The notes: generated by a model not told the origin, from the letters alone. A DNA stretch of 64,000 nucleotides from VYFG01 sp965213885 (GCA_965213885.1 OZ243919.1:1240001-1304000), one strand, 5' to 3'; positions 1-9,145 are shown, counted from the first letter of the stretch. A program made the numbers and translations.

Positions 1-249
1 GCGCATGGGGCTGTCCTCCTTCAGTGCCGGCGACAAGGATTCCCAGGATTTGCGCAGGCGCTTTGCCTGGTGCTCATCCAGATTGCCCTTGCGCCCCAGA
101 AAACCGGCAAGCTCCTGGTGGAGAGCAATGGCGTCAGGCTCATTCATCACCCCCTCCACGGAAAGAATTTCTCCGGGATCGCGTTCAGATCTTGCTGGGG
201 GTGGGGCCATCTCGCCGACAGCCTCGGCGGAATGCTTCTCGGGGTCCAT
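1..249 (-). CDS. Partial hypothetical protein, N-terminal 83 residues
   Basis: The minus strand is open from an ATG at 249-247 to the left edge of the window, so only the first 83 residues are visible. The product is hydrophilic. An acidic, proline-containing stretch (about residues 1-35) is followed by a helical, charged segment containing GFLGRKGNLDEHQAKRLRKS. No signal peptide, membrane segment or known motif is recognised. A second start is possible at the in-frame Met35 (ATGAATGAGCC). It is transcribed divergently from mltD across about 110 bases, so the two genes may share a promoter region. No function is assigned. Confidence 0.5.
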   Translation of the reverse strand, partial: MDPEKHSAEAVGEMAPPPARSERDPGEILSVEGVMNEPDAIALHQELAGFLGRKGNLDEHQAKRLRKSWESLSPALKEDSPMR

Positions 250-359
250 GCAATTTGGGTAGGCTTAAAGTAGAATCCGGGAAAGGACAAGCCAATTATA
301 ACCATTCACCAACCATCGGCGCGATTGCCACAGGTTTTACCCCGTTAACTGTCATATTC

Positions 360-2705
360 GTGGAACCGCGCAGGGTTACGCCATTGCTGTTGGTTGTCGC
401 GGGTCTGTTGTGCCTCCTCGCAGGGACATTGGCCCGGGCGGACCACCTCCTGCCCACGCATCGGCTTACCTGCAGTGAAAGCTTCCCCTGCCCGGAGGAA
501 ATCCATCGCCGGGTCGACTTCTGGATCCAGGTATTCAAGGGCTGGGGCAAGGAAATGGCAATCTTCCACGATTCCGCGGTACCTGAGCGTGTCTACCTCG
601 TGCTGGATACCGGGCATGGCTGCAGCGGCAAGGTCAGGAAGCGTGTCAAGGCGAATGTGCGCGCCATCAGACAGTCTCTGGAAAAGCTGGCCGCCGATGT
701 CAGTAAGGGACGGCAGATCCAGGACAGGCGGCAGCGTCATCTGCTGGGGCTGTTCCCCTCAGGAAACAGCCGGGAAATCCAGCGGTCAGCAGGAAATATT
801 CGCTGCCAAAGCGGTGTCCGAGACAGTTTTATCGGAGGATTGAAGCGTTTCAACCGCTATGTTGGCATGGTGGACCATATCCTTGCGGAAAACAATCTGC
901 CGAAGGATATTCGTTATCTCCCGTTCGTTGAGTCGTCCTATAACCCGGCGGCCTATTCCAGATCCGGTGCTGCCGGCATGTGGCAGATCATGCCTGCAAC
1001 GGCCCGTTCGCTGGGCCTTGAACTGAACGCCGCCTTTGACGAGCGCCTGGACCCGGAAGCCGCCACCCGGGCGGCCGCAAGATACCTGGTAGATGCCACC
1101 GGGAAGTTGATGGCGGCCTCCCGTGCCCGCCAACCGGACATCGCACGGGAAACGGTGAACCCTTTCGTGATCACCTCGTACAACTACGGCGTCAACGGCA
1201 TGCGCCGGGCGATTCGCCGAATCGGCCCGGATTACATGGCGGTGCTCAACAAGTACAAGTCTCCTTCGTTCCAGGTGGCGGTCAAGAATTTCTACGCCAG
1301 TTTTCTGGCAGCCCGGCATGTGGCCCTGAACGCAGACCGCTATTTCCCCAAGGTGAAGCCGGTATCGGGGGCGAGAGAAATCCAGCTGGTGCTTGAGCGG
1401 GCCACCTCCATGGACCGGATCAAGGGTGTATTCGGCCTGTCCGACGCCCAACTCAAGCCACTGAACAGACCCCTGACCCGTTTTATCTGGAATGGGTGGC
1501 GCCTGATTCCGGCGGGCTACAGGCTTTCACTACCCTGGCGGGGGCACGGATGGAAGAGGGAAATTGCAAAACTGCATGCAATGGCCCCGGAGAAGGATGT
1601 CCCCGGGGCTGGCACCTACATCGTTCGAAAGGGCGATACAGCCTGCGGAATTGCGAGGGCGCTTCGGGTCAACTGCAGCCTGCTGATTCGGGCCAACCGG
1701 TTGGGCAAGCGGGCGCTGATCCGTGTCGGCCAGCAACTCACCATACCTCGCAGGCCGGCGCCGGCTTCCTCGGATGTCGCATCCGGAACGCCGGCAGCAC
1801 CTGCCACATGGACTGTCCGGCGTGGAGACACCGCCTGTGGTATTGCGCGGCGCACGGGCGTGGACTGCAAGGAACTGATTCGTGTGAACCGGCTCGGCAG
1901 GAAGGCACGCATCCTGGTAGGGCAGAAACTCGTGATTCCAGGGAAGGATTACCTTGCCCGGAACCCTGCCGGCCTCGATGCCGACAACCAGTACATCGTG
2001 CAAAAGGGAGATGCTGCCTGCAGGGTGGCCGACAGGTTCCGGGTCTCCTGTCGTGACCTGATCCGGCTCAACCATCTGGGCGGCAAGGCGGTTATTTACC
2101 CGGGGCAGAAACTGTCCATACCAGGATACGAAACCCCGGCAACCACGGAGACGGCCGAGAGACTGGCCAAGGAATCCGGGTCGACCGTCGCTGCGACGGC
2201 AAACCAGGACAAGGCGCCACTGGCCCCGGACAATCAACTCGTGAACCTGCTTGACACGCTGCCGGATCTCAGTATCCGGGTGGGGAGCAGTTCGGGAAAG
2301 GCGGTCTACTACATATTCGTGGAGGTAGACGAGACCTTGGGTCACTATGCCGATTGGCTGGGTATCGGCGGTTCAGGCAAGCTGAGAAATCTCAACAGGT
2401 TGCCGCGGGGAGAGGTGCTGCAACTGGGGCGGCGACTGCAGTTGCCCGAAATCTCCCCGGAAACCGTGGCCCGGTTCGAGCGAATGCGGATCGAATACCA
2501 CCAGGTCCTCAGCGAAACCCTGAAGGAGAACTATCATCTCGCGGGTATCGAGAACTACACCGTGAAAAGCGGGGACTCGCTCTGGGACATGTCCCGCCGC
2601 CTGGGATTCCCGTTATGGTTGATGTATCGTCTCAATCCCGAACTGCGCGTCACCGGCCTGTCAGCGGGACGGACGATCAGGGTACCGCAATTGACCGCGA
2701 TCTAG
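360..2705 (+). CDS. mltD: Membrane-bound lytic murein transglycosylase D with multiple LysM repeats
   Basis: Periplasmic peptidoglycan lytic transglycosylase of the SLT family 1 fold. The frame is open upstream to position 24, but a GTG at 360 starts a basic-hydrophobic signal peptide ending LARA, giving about 781 residues. The SLT domain lies around residues 165-320, with the catalytic Glu at about 191 in FVESSYNPAAYSRSGAAGMW. Three clear LysM repeats follow at about 418-465, 483-531 and 544-591, then a degenerate repeat near 651-700 and a last one at 732-781. Each of the first three carries a Cys pair (GDTACGIA...VNC, GDTACGIA...VDC, GDAACRVA...VSC), whereas the last repeat (GDSLWDMS) has none. 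The protein is longer than E. coli MltD because of the extra repeats. It converges on sseA with only three bases between the genes. Confidence 0.9.
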   Translation: MEPRRVTPLLLVVAGLLCLLAGTLARADHLLPTHRLTCSESFPCPEEIHRRVDFWIQVFKGWGKEMAIFHDSAVPERVYLVLDTGHGCSGKVRKRVKANVRAIRQSLEKLAADVSKGRQIQDRRQRHLLGLFPSGNSREIQRSAGNIRCQSGVRDSFIGGLKRFNRYVGMVDHILAENNLPKDIRYLPFVESSYNPAAYSRSGAAGMWQIMPATARSLGLELNAAFDERLDPEAATRAAARYLVDATGKLMAASRARQPDIARETVNPFVITSYNYGVNGMRRAIRRIGPDYMAVLNKYKSPSFQVAVKNFYASFLAARHVALNADRYFPKVKPVSGAREIQLVLERATSMDRIKGVFGLSDAQLKPLNRPLTRFIWNGWRLIPAGYRLSLPWRGHGWKREIAKLHAMAPEKDVPGAGTYIVRKGDTACGIARALRVNCSLLIRANRLGKRALIRVGQQLTIPRRPAPASSDVASGTPAAPATWTVRRGDTACGIARRTGVDCKELIRVNRLGRKARILVGQKLVIPGKDYLARNPAGLDADNQYIVQKGDAACRVADRFRVSCRDLIRLNHLGGKAVIYPGQKLSIPGYETPATTETAERLAKESGSTVAATANQDKAPLAPDNQLVNLLDTLPDLSIRVGSSSGKAVYYIFVEVDETLGHYADWLGIGGSGKLRNLNRLPRGEVLQLGRRLQLPEISPETVARFERMRIEYHQVLSETLKENYHLAGIENYTVKSGDSLWDMSRRLGFPLWLMYRLNPELRVTGLSAGRTIRVPQLTAI

Positions 2706-2708
2706 ACT

Positions 2709-3578
2709 TTATCCTCCGGCACCCGTCCAGGCTTCGGCAGCGTCCTCGCGGATCACGGGCAGTGACTCATCCGCAGCCCATTCCATCCATGAGCCGGCGT
2801 AAGCGCGCAAGTGGCGGTAACCCAGCGAGCGCAGCATGACGAAACTGTGCGAGGAGCGCTGGTGTGTCTGGCAGTGGACGATGATTTCATGCTCCCGATC
2901 GAAGCCCCGAGCTGCCAGCATCCTTTCCAGGACTTCCGGGGAGCGCAGCCGACGATGGTTTTCCGGGTCGATGGTGTCCAGCCAGTTGAGATTGCGTGCT
3001 CCGGGTATGCGCCCTTTCCGGGCCGAGCGGGCCTTGCGGCCCAGATACTCGTCCTCGCTGCGTGCATCGAGTATGCGGACATCCGGGTCACCGAGAATGG
3101 ACCGCACGTAGTCCTTGCTGGCAATCACCGTGGAATCGGGACATGCCTTCCAGGGCACGGTTGCGGGGGTCGCGGCGGGATTGCCGGCCTCCAGGGGCAA
3201 ACTTTCCGCCTGCCACGATGCCAGTCCACCGTCCAGCATGGAAAGCCGCCGATGTCCCATGGCTTCCAGCACCCAGATCAACCGCGCAGCGCCGGTACCT
3301 CCGTCATCGTCGTAGCCGACCACGTGGTGGTCGGCCCCGAGTCCGGTTTCGGCGAACGTGGACTCCAGGATCTCCGGATCCGGAAGCAGTCCCGGGGCAG
3401 GCATGCACCCCCGGTTCAGCCTGGCCCGGTCCAGCCACGCGGCTCCGGGTATGTGGCCATTCAGAAACTGCTCCGGCTTGCCCAGGCAGATGATTCGCAA
3501 GGGGACACTGCCCGGTACCGCTATGGCCTCGGCAAGTTCCCCGGCCTGGACAAGGTAGGGCAGGGCAGGTGTTGACAT
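2709..3578 (-). CDS. sseA: Thiosulfate/3-mercaptopyruvate sulfurtransferase (tandem rhodanese)
   Basis: A 289-residue two-domain rhodanese that moves sulfane sulfur from thiosulfate or 3-mercaptopyruvate to an acceptor such as cyanide or a thiol. The N-terminal rhodanese domain (about 1-135) is inactive, with YDDDGGTGAARL where the active loop would lie. The C-terminal domain (about 150-280) carries the catalytic Cys236 in the loop HCQTHQRSS. That loop differs from the CG(S/T)G loop of classical mercaptopyruvate enzymes and looks more like a thiosulfate-type rhodanese, so substrate choice is uncertain. No signal peptide is seen, so it is probably cytoplasmic. It is divergent from truD across 42 bases, which must hold both promoters. 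Confidence 0.85.
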   Translation of the reverse strand: MSTPALPYLVQAGELAEAIAVPGSVPLRIICLGKPEQFLNGHIPGAAWLDRARLNRGCMPAPGLLPDPEILESTFAETGLGADHHVVGYDDDGGTGAARLIWVLEAMGHRRLSMLDGGLASWQAESLPLEAGNPAATPATVPWKACPDSTVIASKDYVRSILGDPDVRILDARSEDEYLGRKARSARKGRIPGARNLNWLDTIDPENHRRLRSPEVLERMLAARGFDREHEIIVHCQTHQRSSHSFVMLRSLGYRHLRAYAGSWMEWAADESLPVIREDAAEAWTGAGG

Positions 3579-3620
3579 CTGCTACAATCCGCTCGCTTTG
3601 AAAGTGCCTGGATTATAGCC

Positions 3621-4706
3621 ATGTTCATTCCTGCCACCACGGCCCGGCCGGTGGCGGACGCACCGGAATTTTCCGTTTCACATTGGCGATACCTGCACGG
3701 CCCGCCCGTCGGCCACGCCAGGGTACGTGCCTGCCCCGAGGACTTCCAGGTGGAAGAACGGATGGGGTTCACACCTGCCGGTTCCGGGGCGCATCACTGG
3801 ATCTATCTGCGACATCACTCCCTCAACACCGTGGATGTCGCACGAATGATCGCACGGGCGGCTGAAGTATCCCCGAACGATGTGGGCTGCAGCGGCCTGA
3901 AGGATCGGGTGGCATTAACCAGCCAGTGGTTCAGCCTGCCTCGCCGGTCGGCTGATCCGGAAATACACGAGGGAGTCGTGTCCCTTTGCGGACACGATGA
4001 ACGCCTGGAACTGCTTCGGGTGAGTGCCAACACGCGCAAGCTCAGGCGCGGCGTGCACTCCGGCAACGGTTTCCGGATCACCTTGCGCGATGTCCGTGCC
4101 GAAAGGAACGTGCTGGAGGCGCGGTTGATTGCCATACGCACCCGGGGGGTGCCCAACTATTTCGGTCCGCAGAGATTCGGCCGCAATGGCAACAATCTTC
4201 GCACCGCGGTGCGAATGTTCCGCGGGGAGTGCCGGCGGGTAGATCGTATGATGCGCTCCATGGCTCTTTCGGCCGCCCGTGCCTGGGTATTCAACGAGGT
4301 GCTGTCACAGCGGATCGGACAACGGTCATGGAATCTGCCCATGGTCGGAGACTGCATGCAACTTGATGGTAGCCACTCCTGGTTCGTCTACGAAGGCTCC
4401 GACCCGGATGTCGCCGACAGGATCGAGCGCGGCGACATCCATCCCACGGGACCTCTCTGGGGACGGGACCGGACGCTTGCAACGGGGCTGGCTGCTGCCT
4501 TTGAAGAGGCGGTGGTTGAAGGGATTGAAGTGTTTCCCGGGGGACTGGTCGCAGCCGGTCTGAAACAGGACCGCCGCGCCTTGCGCGTGCTTCCTGCCGG
4601 GCTTGAATGGCGGTATGTGGAGCCTGACAGGCTGGTGCTGGAATTCTCTCTGCCCCGGGGGGCGTACGCTACTGCCGTATTGCGCGAATTGCTGCAAACC
4701 GGATAG
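3621..4706 (+). CDS. truD: tRNA pseudouridine(13) synthase
   Basis: TruD isomerises U13 of tRNA-Glu to pseudouridine. The 361-residue protein carries the family catalytic Asp95 in SGLKDRVALTSQWFS and the signature NYFGPQRFGRNGNNL near residues 179-193. The TruD insertion domain follows (about 205-300). The length matches the family (about 350). In Enterobacteria truD sits in the surE-ispF cluster; here it instead heads a run with pyrF and a hydroxyacid dehydrogenase, so the co-transcription is positional rather than functional. The stop TAG is 15 bases before the pyrF start. Confidence 0.93.
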   Translation: MFIPATTARPVADAPEFSVSHWRYLHGPPVGHARVRACPEDFQVEERMGFTPAGSGAHHWIYLRHHSLNTVDVARMIARAAEVSPNDVGCSGLKDRVALTSQWFSLPRRSADPEIHEGVVSLCGHDERLELLRVSANTRKLRRGVHSGNGFRITLRDVRAERNVLEARLIAIRTRGVPNYFGPQRFGRNGNNLRTAVRMFRGECRRVDRMMRSMALSAARAWVFNEVLSQRIGQRSWNLPMVGDCMQLDGSHSWFVYEGSDPDVADRIERGDIHPTGPLWGRDRTLATGLAAAFEEAVVEGIEVFPGGLVAAGLKQDRRALRVLPAGLEWRYVEPDRLVLEFSLPRGAYATAVLRELLQTG

Positions 4707-4721
4707 AATCAATCGAGTTCC

Positions 4722-5561
4722 ATGTCGGCCCGTATGACATTCATCGATAAGCTACGCCGCGCCTGGGAACAACAGGATTCACTGCTTTGCATAGGGATCG
4801 ATCCTGACCCGGAACGCTTTCCTTCCTGCGTGCGCGGTGCCGATGGAATTCTGGATTTCAACCGAGCCGTTATCGACGCGACGGCAATCCATGCCTGTGC
4901 GTTCAAGCCGCAGATCGCCTATTTTGCCGCCCTGGGCGCCGAGCGGATACTGGAGCGGACCATTGACCATATCCGGAATCATCATCCCCGACTCCCGGTG
5001 ATACTGGATGCCAAGCGCGGAGATATCGGAGCGACCGCGGAGATGTACGCCCGGGAGGCCTTTGACCGGTACGGTGCGGACGCCGTGACCGTCAATCCGT
5101 ATCTTGGCGGAGATTCGATCGAGCCGTATCTCCGGTATGAAGACCGCGGCGTGATTATCCTTTGCCGCACATCCAATGCAGGCAGTGACGAAATCCAGGG
5201 GCTCGAGTGTGATGGCGAATCCGTCTCGCACCGGGTTGCACGGAAGGCGACGGGGGAATGGAACCGGAACGGCAACGTGGCGCTGGTGGTCGGCGCTACC
5301 TGGCCCGACGAGCTTTCTGCGATCAGGGCCCTGGCAGGCGACATGCCGTTGCTTGTCCCGGGTATCGGCGCGCAGGGCGGCGAAATAGCCGCAGTGGTCG
5401 AGGCCGGTGTCGACAGCAGGGGGCAGGGTCTGATCATCAATTCCTCACGCTCCGTCCTGTATGCTGGCAGCGACAGCCGATTTGCCGAATCTGCGGCGGC
5501 AGAAGCAGCCAGCTTGCGCGAGCGCATCAACCTGCATAGAGAAAAGACCGTCAAGGTATAG
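4722..5561 (+). CDS. pyrF: Orotidine 5'-phosphate decarboxylase, long (type 2) form
   Basis: Catalyses the last step of de novo UMP synthesis, decarboxylation of OMP. The 279-residue product has the catalytic array in VILDAKRGDIGATAEMYA (Asp96, Lys98, Asp101). It also has the extended insert and C-terminal GQGLIINSSR phosphate-binding segment of the type 2 subfamily, rather than the about 235-residue form of E. coli. ATG at 4722 is taken as the start; ATG at 4734 is also possible and neither has a strong ribosome site. The stop codon is one base before the next gene's ATG, so translation of the two is probably coupled. Confidence 0.9.
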   Translation: MSARMTFIDKLRRAWEQQDSLLCIGIDPDPERFPSCVRGADGILDFNRAVIDATAIHACAFKPQIAYFAALGAERILERTIDHIRNHHPRLPVILDAKRGDIGATAEMYAREAFDRYGADAVTVNPYLGGDSIEPYLRYEDRGVIILCRTSNAGSDEIQGLECDGESVSHRVARKATGEWNRNGNVALVVGATWPDELSAIRALAGDMPLLVPGIGAQGGEIAAVVEAGVDSRGQGLIINSSRSVLYAGSDSRFAESAAAEAASLRERINLHREKTVKV

Positions 5562-5562
5562 C

Positions 5563-6711
5563 ATGAACCTCAAATACGACACCCGATACCCCTCCGTAGC
5601 CGATCTGAAAGTCAGGGCGAAGCGACGGATACCGGGATTCGCCTATGATTATGTGGACGGCGGCATTGACGAGGAATATGGCAAACGCCGGAATCGCGAT
5701 GCCTGGCACGGCATTGAACTGACCCCCCGATACCTGCGGGACGTTACCAGTGCCGACCAGTCCGTCGAGATCTTCGGGCACCGCTATGCCATGCCCGTCG
5801 GCGTTTCACCGGTAGGCCTCGGGAACATGATGTGGCCGGGTGCGGAGCTGGCCCTGGCCAGTGCCTGTCAGCAGGCTGACATCCCCTATGTCCTCAGCAC
5901 CTTCAGCACCACGCTGCTTGAGGAAATTGCCCGTACGGCACCGGATGTCTGCTGGTTCCAGCTGTATGTGCCCAAGGACGTGGCCTCCATGAAGGATCTG
6001 ATCAACCGGGTGAAGACGGCCGGATACAACACGCTTGTGGTGACGGTGGACATCGCCGTGGGCGCAAAACGTAACCGTGAACTCAAGAACGGCCTCAGGC
6101 TTCCATTCCGGTTTACCCCCAAAATGGTCTGGGAAGGCGCCACCCACCCGATCTGGTCGGTCAATACCCTGATCCATGGCCAGCCGAACTTTGTCAATCT
6201 GATTCCTTACCGAAAGGATTCCGATGAGGGGCTGGCAGCCTTCCTGACCAGTTTCAACATGAACGGGGTAACACGGGAGCGGATCGAGATGATCCGGGAG
6301 CTCTGGGAGGGTCCCCTGGTGCTCAAGGGCGTGCAGCACGAAGGGGATATCCGGACCTGCATGGACATCGGCATTGACGGCATCGTGGTGTCCAATCACG
6401 GAGGCCGTCAGCTTGACGCCGCACCGTCTTCCGCCGGCAGCCTGCAGGCGGTCACCAAGGAGGCCAGGGCCAGGATGACCGTGATGGTGGACAGCGGCAT
6501 CCGCACCGGAATGGACGCGGTCCGTGCCCGGGCGCTGGGCGCCGAAATGATTTTCTCCGGGCGCGCATTCTTCTGGGGAATGGGTGCCATGGGAAAGGAC
6601 GGCGCAGGACAAGTCATTGAAATCTTCCGCGATGAGATCGATCGCACCCTGAAGCAACTCGGATGCCCTTCCTGGGATGCCATGAACCGATCCTGGCTGG
6701 CGGGTGACTGA
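5563..6711 (+). CDS. FMN-dependent alpha-hydroxy acid dehydrogenase (LldD/glycolate oxidase family)
   Basis: A 382-residue TIM-barrel flavoenzyme that oxidises L-2-hydroxy acids (lactate, glycolate, mandelate and similar) to 2-oxo acids. The active-site segment SNHGGRQLDAAPSS carries the catalytic His279 and substrate-binding Arg282. FMN-binding segments are visible at VSPVGLGNM, QLYV, VTVD and VMVDSGIRTGMDA. The start ATG is one base after the pyrF stop; the frame is open further upstream, but that part lies inside pyrF. It resembles L-lactate dehydrogenase LldD, but the substrate cannot be read from sequence. No lldP permease or lldR regulator is adjacent. Confidence 0.85.
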   Translation: MNLKYDTRYPSVADLKVRAKRRIPGFAYDYVDGGIDEEYGKRRNRDAWHGIELTPRYLRDVTSADQSVEIFGHRYAMPVGVSPVGLGNMMWPGAELALASACQQADIPYVLSTFSTTLLEEIARTAPDVCWFQLYVPKDVASMKDLINRVKTAGYNTLVVTVDIAVGAKRNRELKNGLRLPFRFTPKMVWEGATHPIWSVNTLIHGQPNFVNLIPYRKDSDEGLAAFLTSFNMNGVTRERIEMIRELWEGPLVLKGVQHEGDIRTCMDIGIDGIVVSNHGGRQLDAAPSSAGSLQAVTKEARARMTVMVDSGIRTGMDAVRARALGAEMIFSGRAFFWGMGAMGKDGAGQVIEIFRDEIDRTLKQLGCPSWDAMNRSWLAGD

Positions 6712-6905
6712 ACGGGCTTCCAGCCGGATGGTGGAAAACCTTCGAACACCGGGTGTCCAGGGATCTGTCGCGGACCACCATGAACCACGGGTTTGAGGGT
6801 TCACGCGGGCCCGTCCGAAAGTCCGTGGTGGACATGATGGACGGCGCGTGACAAGATCGGCCGGGTGCCGGTTCGCTCGCGTTACGTATTTTGGGATGTT
6901 TGCTT
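6712..6905. other. Non-coding gap upstream of the acetyltransferase
   Basis: Nothing convincing is coded here. A loose inverted match (ACCACGG near 6785 with CCGTGGT near 6823) could form a long-loop stem, and an AT-richer patch near 6885-6905 may hold the promoter of the downstream gene. No rho-independent terminator is seen after the hydroxyacid dehydrogenase. Confidence 0.3.
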
Positions 6906-7016
6906 ATGAACGTTCAGGCCATTCGGATGGTCCACATCATGCAGGCCGACACTGGCGCCAATCCTGACGCCCGGACCGGAGACAGCGGCGTGGAGGTGCC
7001 CCGCGGGAGTCTTTGA
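6906..7016 (+). CDS. Possible 36-codon upstream ORF
   Basis: A short ORF begins at ATG 6906 and ends at a TGA (7014-7016) eleven bases before the acetyltransferase ATG; that TGA also overlaps a TTG at 7013 in the acetyltransferase frame. A GGGA lies about nine bases before its start. It encodes a small hydrophilic peptide (MNVQAIRMVHIMQ...) with no recognisable family. It could be a leader peptide affecting translation of the downstream gene, or chance. Only its position and a weak ribosome site support it. Confidence 0.2.
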   Translation: MNVQAIRMVHIMQADTGANPDARTGDSGVEVPRGSL

Positions 7017-7027
7017 AGGTCACGACG

Positions 7028-7816
7028 ATGAGGCCGTTCGCAGGGCAGCCCAAGACACAGGCCAGCCTCCAGGTGGATCTCGCCACAATCGGCGTCACTC
7101 ACGGGATGACGTTGCTGGTCCACTCCTCGTTGAGTTCGATCGGCTGGGCTGTCGGCGGTGCTCGAGCCGTGGTGCGTGCACTCCTGTCCACACTCGGACA
7201 AAGCGGTACATTGGTCATGCCGGCCGCTACGCCTCATTGCACGGATCCTGCGATATGGATGAGTCCTCGACTGCCGGACGCCTGGCTGGCGGACGTACGG
7301 GAGCATCTTCCTGTCTTCGATGCCCGGACGACTCCGACAACCCTGGGTGCTATTTGCGAATGCCTCCGCAATTGGCCGAACACCTTGCGAAGCGATTACC
7401 CGGTGGAATCCGTCTGTGCCCGCGGTGTTGCCGCGTCCACTATTGTCAGCGAACATCCCCTGGAATTCTCGGAAGGTCCGGGCGGGCCGTTCGAGAGGCT
7501 GTACAACCTCGATTGCCATATATTGCTTCTCGGAGTGGGTTTCAATCGATGCACTGCATTGCATTTCGCCGAGTCACCGGTCGACAGGCGAAGAGTCAAG
7601 ACCCTTCGATTCCCGGTGCTGGACAATGGACAACGCATATGGGCGGAAGTGCCGAATGTTGCCGACGACAACGGAGTCCATTTCCCCGATGTCGAACAAG
7701 GGTACGTCGCTGCAGGAGGAGTACGGCGAGGCAGGGTTGGTGATGCTGCATCCATGCTGTTTCCGATGCGTAGTCTGGTTGAGTTTGCCGTGCGCTATTT
7801 CAATGACGCGCTGTAG
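7028..7816 (+). CDS. Aminoglycoside N(3)-acetyltransferase-family protein (Antibiotic_NAT fold)
   Basis: A 262-residue member of the AAC(3)/FrbF/YokD family, which uses acetyl-CoA to acylate amines. Family blocks are present: LLVHSSLSSIGWAVGGA (30-45), GTLVMPA (60-66), FDARTTPTTLGAICE (97-111) and LLGVGFNRCTALHFAE. The usual RS-x-HP-x-x-S block near residue 121 reads RSDYPVES, so the His there is replaced by Tyr; the later His in TALHFAE is kept. ATG 7028 is preferred over TTG 7013 because AAGG lies eight bases upstream. Many chromosomal members do not confer resistance, so resistance is not inferred. Confidence 0.75.
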   Translation: MRPFAGQPKTQASLQVDLATIGVTHGMTLLVHSSLSSIGWAVGGARAVVRALLSTLGQSGTLVMPAATPHCTDPAIWMSPRLPDAWLADVREHLPVFDARTTPTTLGAICECLRNWPNTLRSDYPVESVCARGVAASTIVSEHPLEFSEGPGGPFERLYNLDCHILLLGVGFNRCTALHFAESPVDRRRVKTLRFPVLDNGQRIWAEVPNVADDNGVHFPDVEQGYVAAGGVRRGRVGDAASMLFPMRSLVEFAVRYFNDAL

Positions 7817-8141
7817 GGGGGCGATCGATGAAGGCCTTCCGAGGTGAGATGGAATCTGCCTGATGTGTGATCCGGTTGCCGTCAACTGGCGATTGGCCAT
7901 TGCTGCAGGCCGTCGGCAGCACATCCAGACCGGTCAACACGTTGAATGGCATGGAACAATGCCCATGTGGCGCAACTCCCGGCCCGTTCGGTGAACCGTT
8001 GCCGCGACCGATTCAGCAGGGGCCCCGGGGCAGCCGTGCTGAATGTCTGCGGGCGGGGCCTGAAACGTGTACCGGTGCCGGATGCGTGTCCGCATGCCCG
8101 GACATTATTTAATATTTTGATTAAATATCTAATTCAGTAAA
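7817..8141. promoter_or_regulatory. 325-base gap ending in an AT-rich probable promoter
   Basis: Most of this gap is GC-rich with no supported reading frame. The last about 40 bases before the transporter start are sharply AT-rich (ATTATTTAATATTTTGATTA and following), consistent with a promoter for the gene starting at 8142, but no well-spaced -35/-10 pair can be singled out. Confidence 0.35.
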
Positions 8142-9008
8142 TTGAAAATAATAGAAATTCTCTTTCCTGTTTTTATCCTGATCCTGGTCGGTTACCTCTA
8201 TGGACGCCGTTATCGGCCCAATCTCCAGGCGGTGAACCAGCTGATGCTGTACGTGTTTGTTCCTGCCCTGGTATTCGATGTCATGTCGAGAAAGAATTTC
8301 CAGGTGGTTGACTATCAGTGGCTGGCACTGGCCGGGGTGATCGTGGTCCTGGGTTCCGGTATCATCGCCTGGCCTGCAGGCCGGGCGCTGGGTTATCCGC
8401 AACGCGCATTTCTGCCCACGATGATGTTCAACAACTGCGGCAACCTGGGATTGCCCCTGGCCCTGCTTGCATTCGGAGACAAGGGGCTTGAAGGTGCGGT
8501 GGTCCTGTTCCTGGTGAGCAACCTGCTGCACTTCACCCTGGGAACATGGATCTTCGGCGGCATCATTTCCTGGACAGGGCTCCTGCTGAACCCGGTCAAT
8601 ATCGCCACGGCGGCAGGACTCGGGATCAACTTCCTGCAGGTCAGGCTGCCCGACTTCATACTGCTGCCGGTATCCATGCTGGGGCAGATCGTGATTCCGT
8701 TCATGCTGGTTTCCCTGGGCGTACGTATGCTCAGCGTGAAGCGGGCGGACCTCGGCCGGGGCATCGTGGGTTCGGTTGTCCGGCCACTCAGCGGTCTCGT
8801 GCCCGCCATGGCCGCGGTCTGGCTGCTGCCGCTGGATATGCTCCAGGCGAGCCTCCTCATCCTGTTTGCAACACTACCGCCGGCGGTACTCAATTTCCTG
8901 TTCGCTGAGCAGTATCAGCAGGATCCCGAGCTGGTTGCGTCCCTGGTGCTGGTGGGCAATGCAATGGCAGTGCTGACGACCGCCCTGGTTCTCTGGTGGC
9001 TGGTCTGA
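8142..9008 (+). CDS. Auxin efflux carrier (AEC) family permease
   Basis: A 288-residue integral membrane protein of about ten hydrophobic helices in two groups of five (starting IIEILFPVFILILVGYLYG and later NPVNIATAAGLGINFL). Between them is the family's conserved NNCGNLGLPLALLAFGDKGLE segment near residues 97-117. AEC carriers in bacteria move small organic anions such as malate or malonate. The substrate here is unknown and the neighbours do not tell. The start is a TTG at 8142; there is no alternative ATG close to the first helix. Confidence 0.85.
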   Translation: MKIIEILFPVFILILVGYLYGRRYRPNLQAVNQLMLYVFVPALVFDVMSRKNFQVVDYQWLALAGVIVVLGSGIIAWPAGRALGYPQRAFLPTMMFNNCGNLGLPLALLAFGDKGLEGAVVLFLVSNLLHFTLGTWIFGGIISWTGLLLNPVNIATAAGLGINFLQVRLPDFILLPVSMLGQIVIPFMLVSLGVRMLSVKRADLGRGIVGSVVRPLSGLVPAMAAVWLLPLDMLQASLLILFATLPPAVLNFLFAEQYQQDPELVASLVLVGNAMAVLTTALVLWWLV

Positions 9009-9145
9009 AACTGATCCCGGATCGGCGAAATTCTCACAATTTTCACCGTTTGGCGGTATGATTCGCGACATGTGCCCGGCACCGATGACCCAGACTTCCG
9101 GTCCGGCTGATACCCAATTCCCAACGAGTGATGTACGAGGTCAAG

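Noticed and set aside
24..359. N-terminal extension of mltD to position 24
   Set aside because: It would place about 112 unconserved residues before a clear signal peptide and overlap the divergent partial gene; GTG 360 fits better.
3572..3588. TTGACA and TACAAT between sseA and truD as a promoter
   Set aside because: Both hexamers look good, but they are only five bases apart, far from the 16-18 required; TTGACA also overlaps the sseA start codon.
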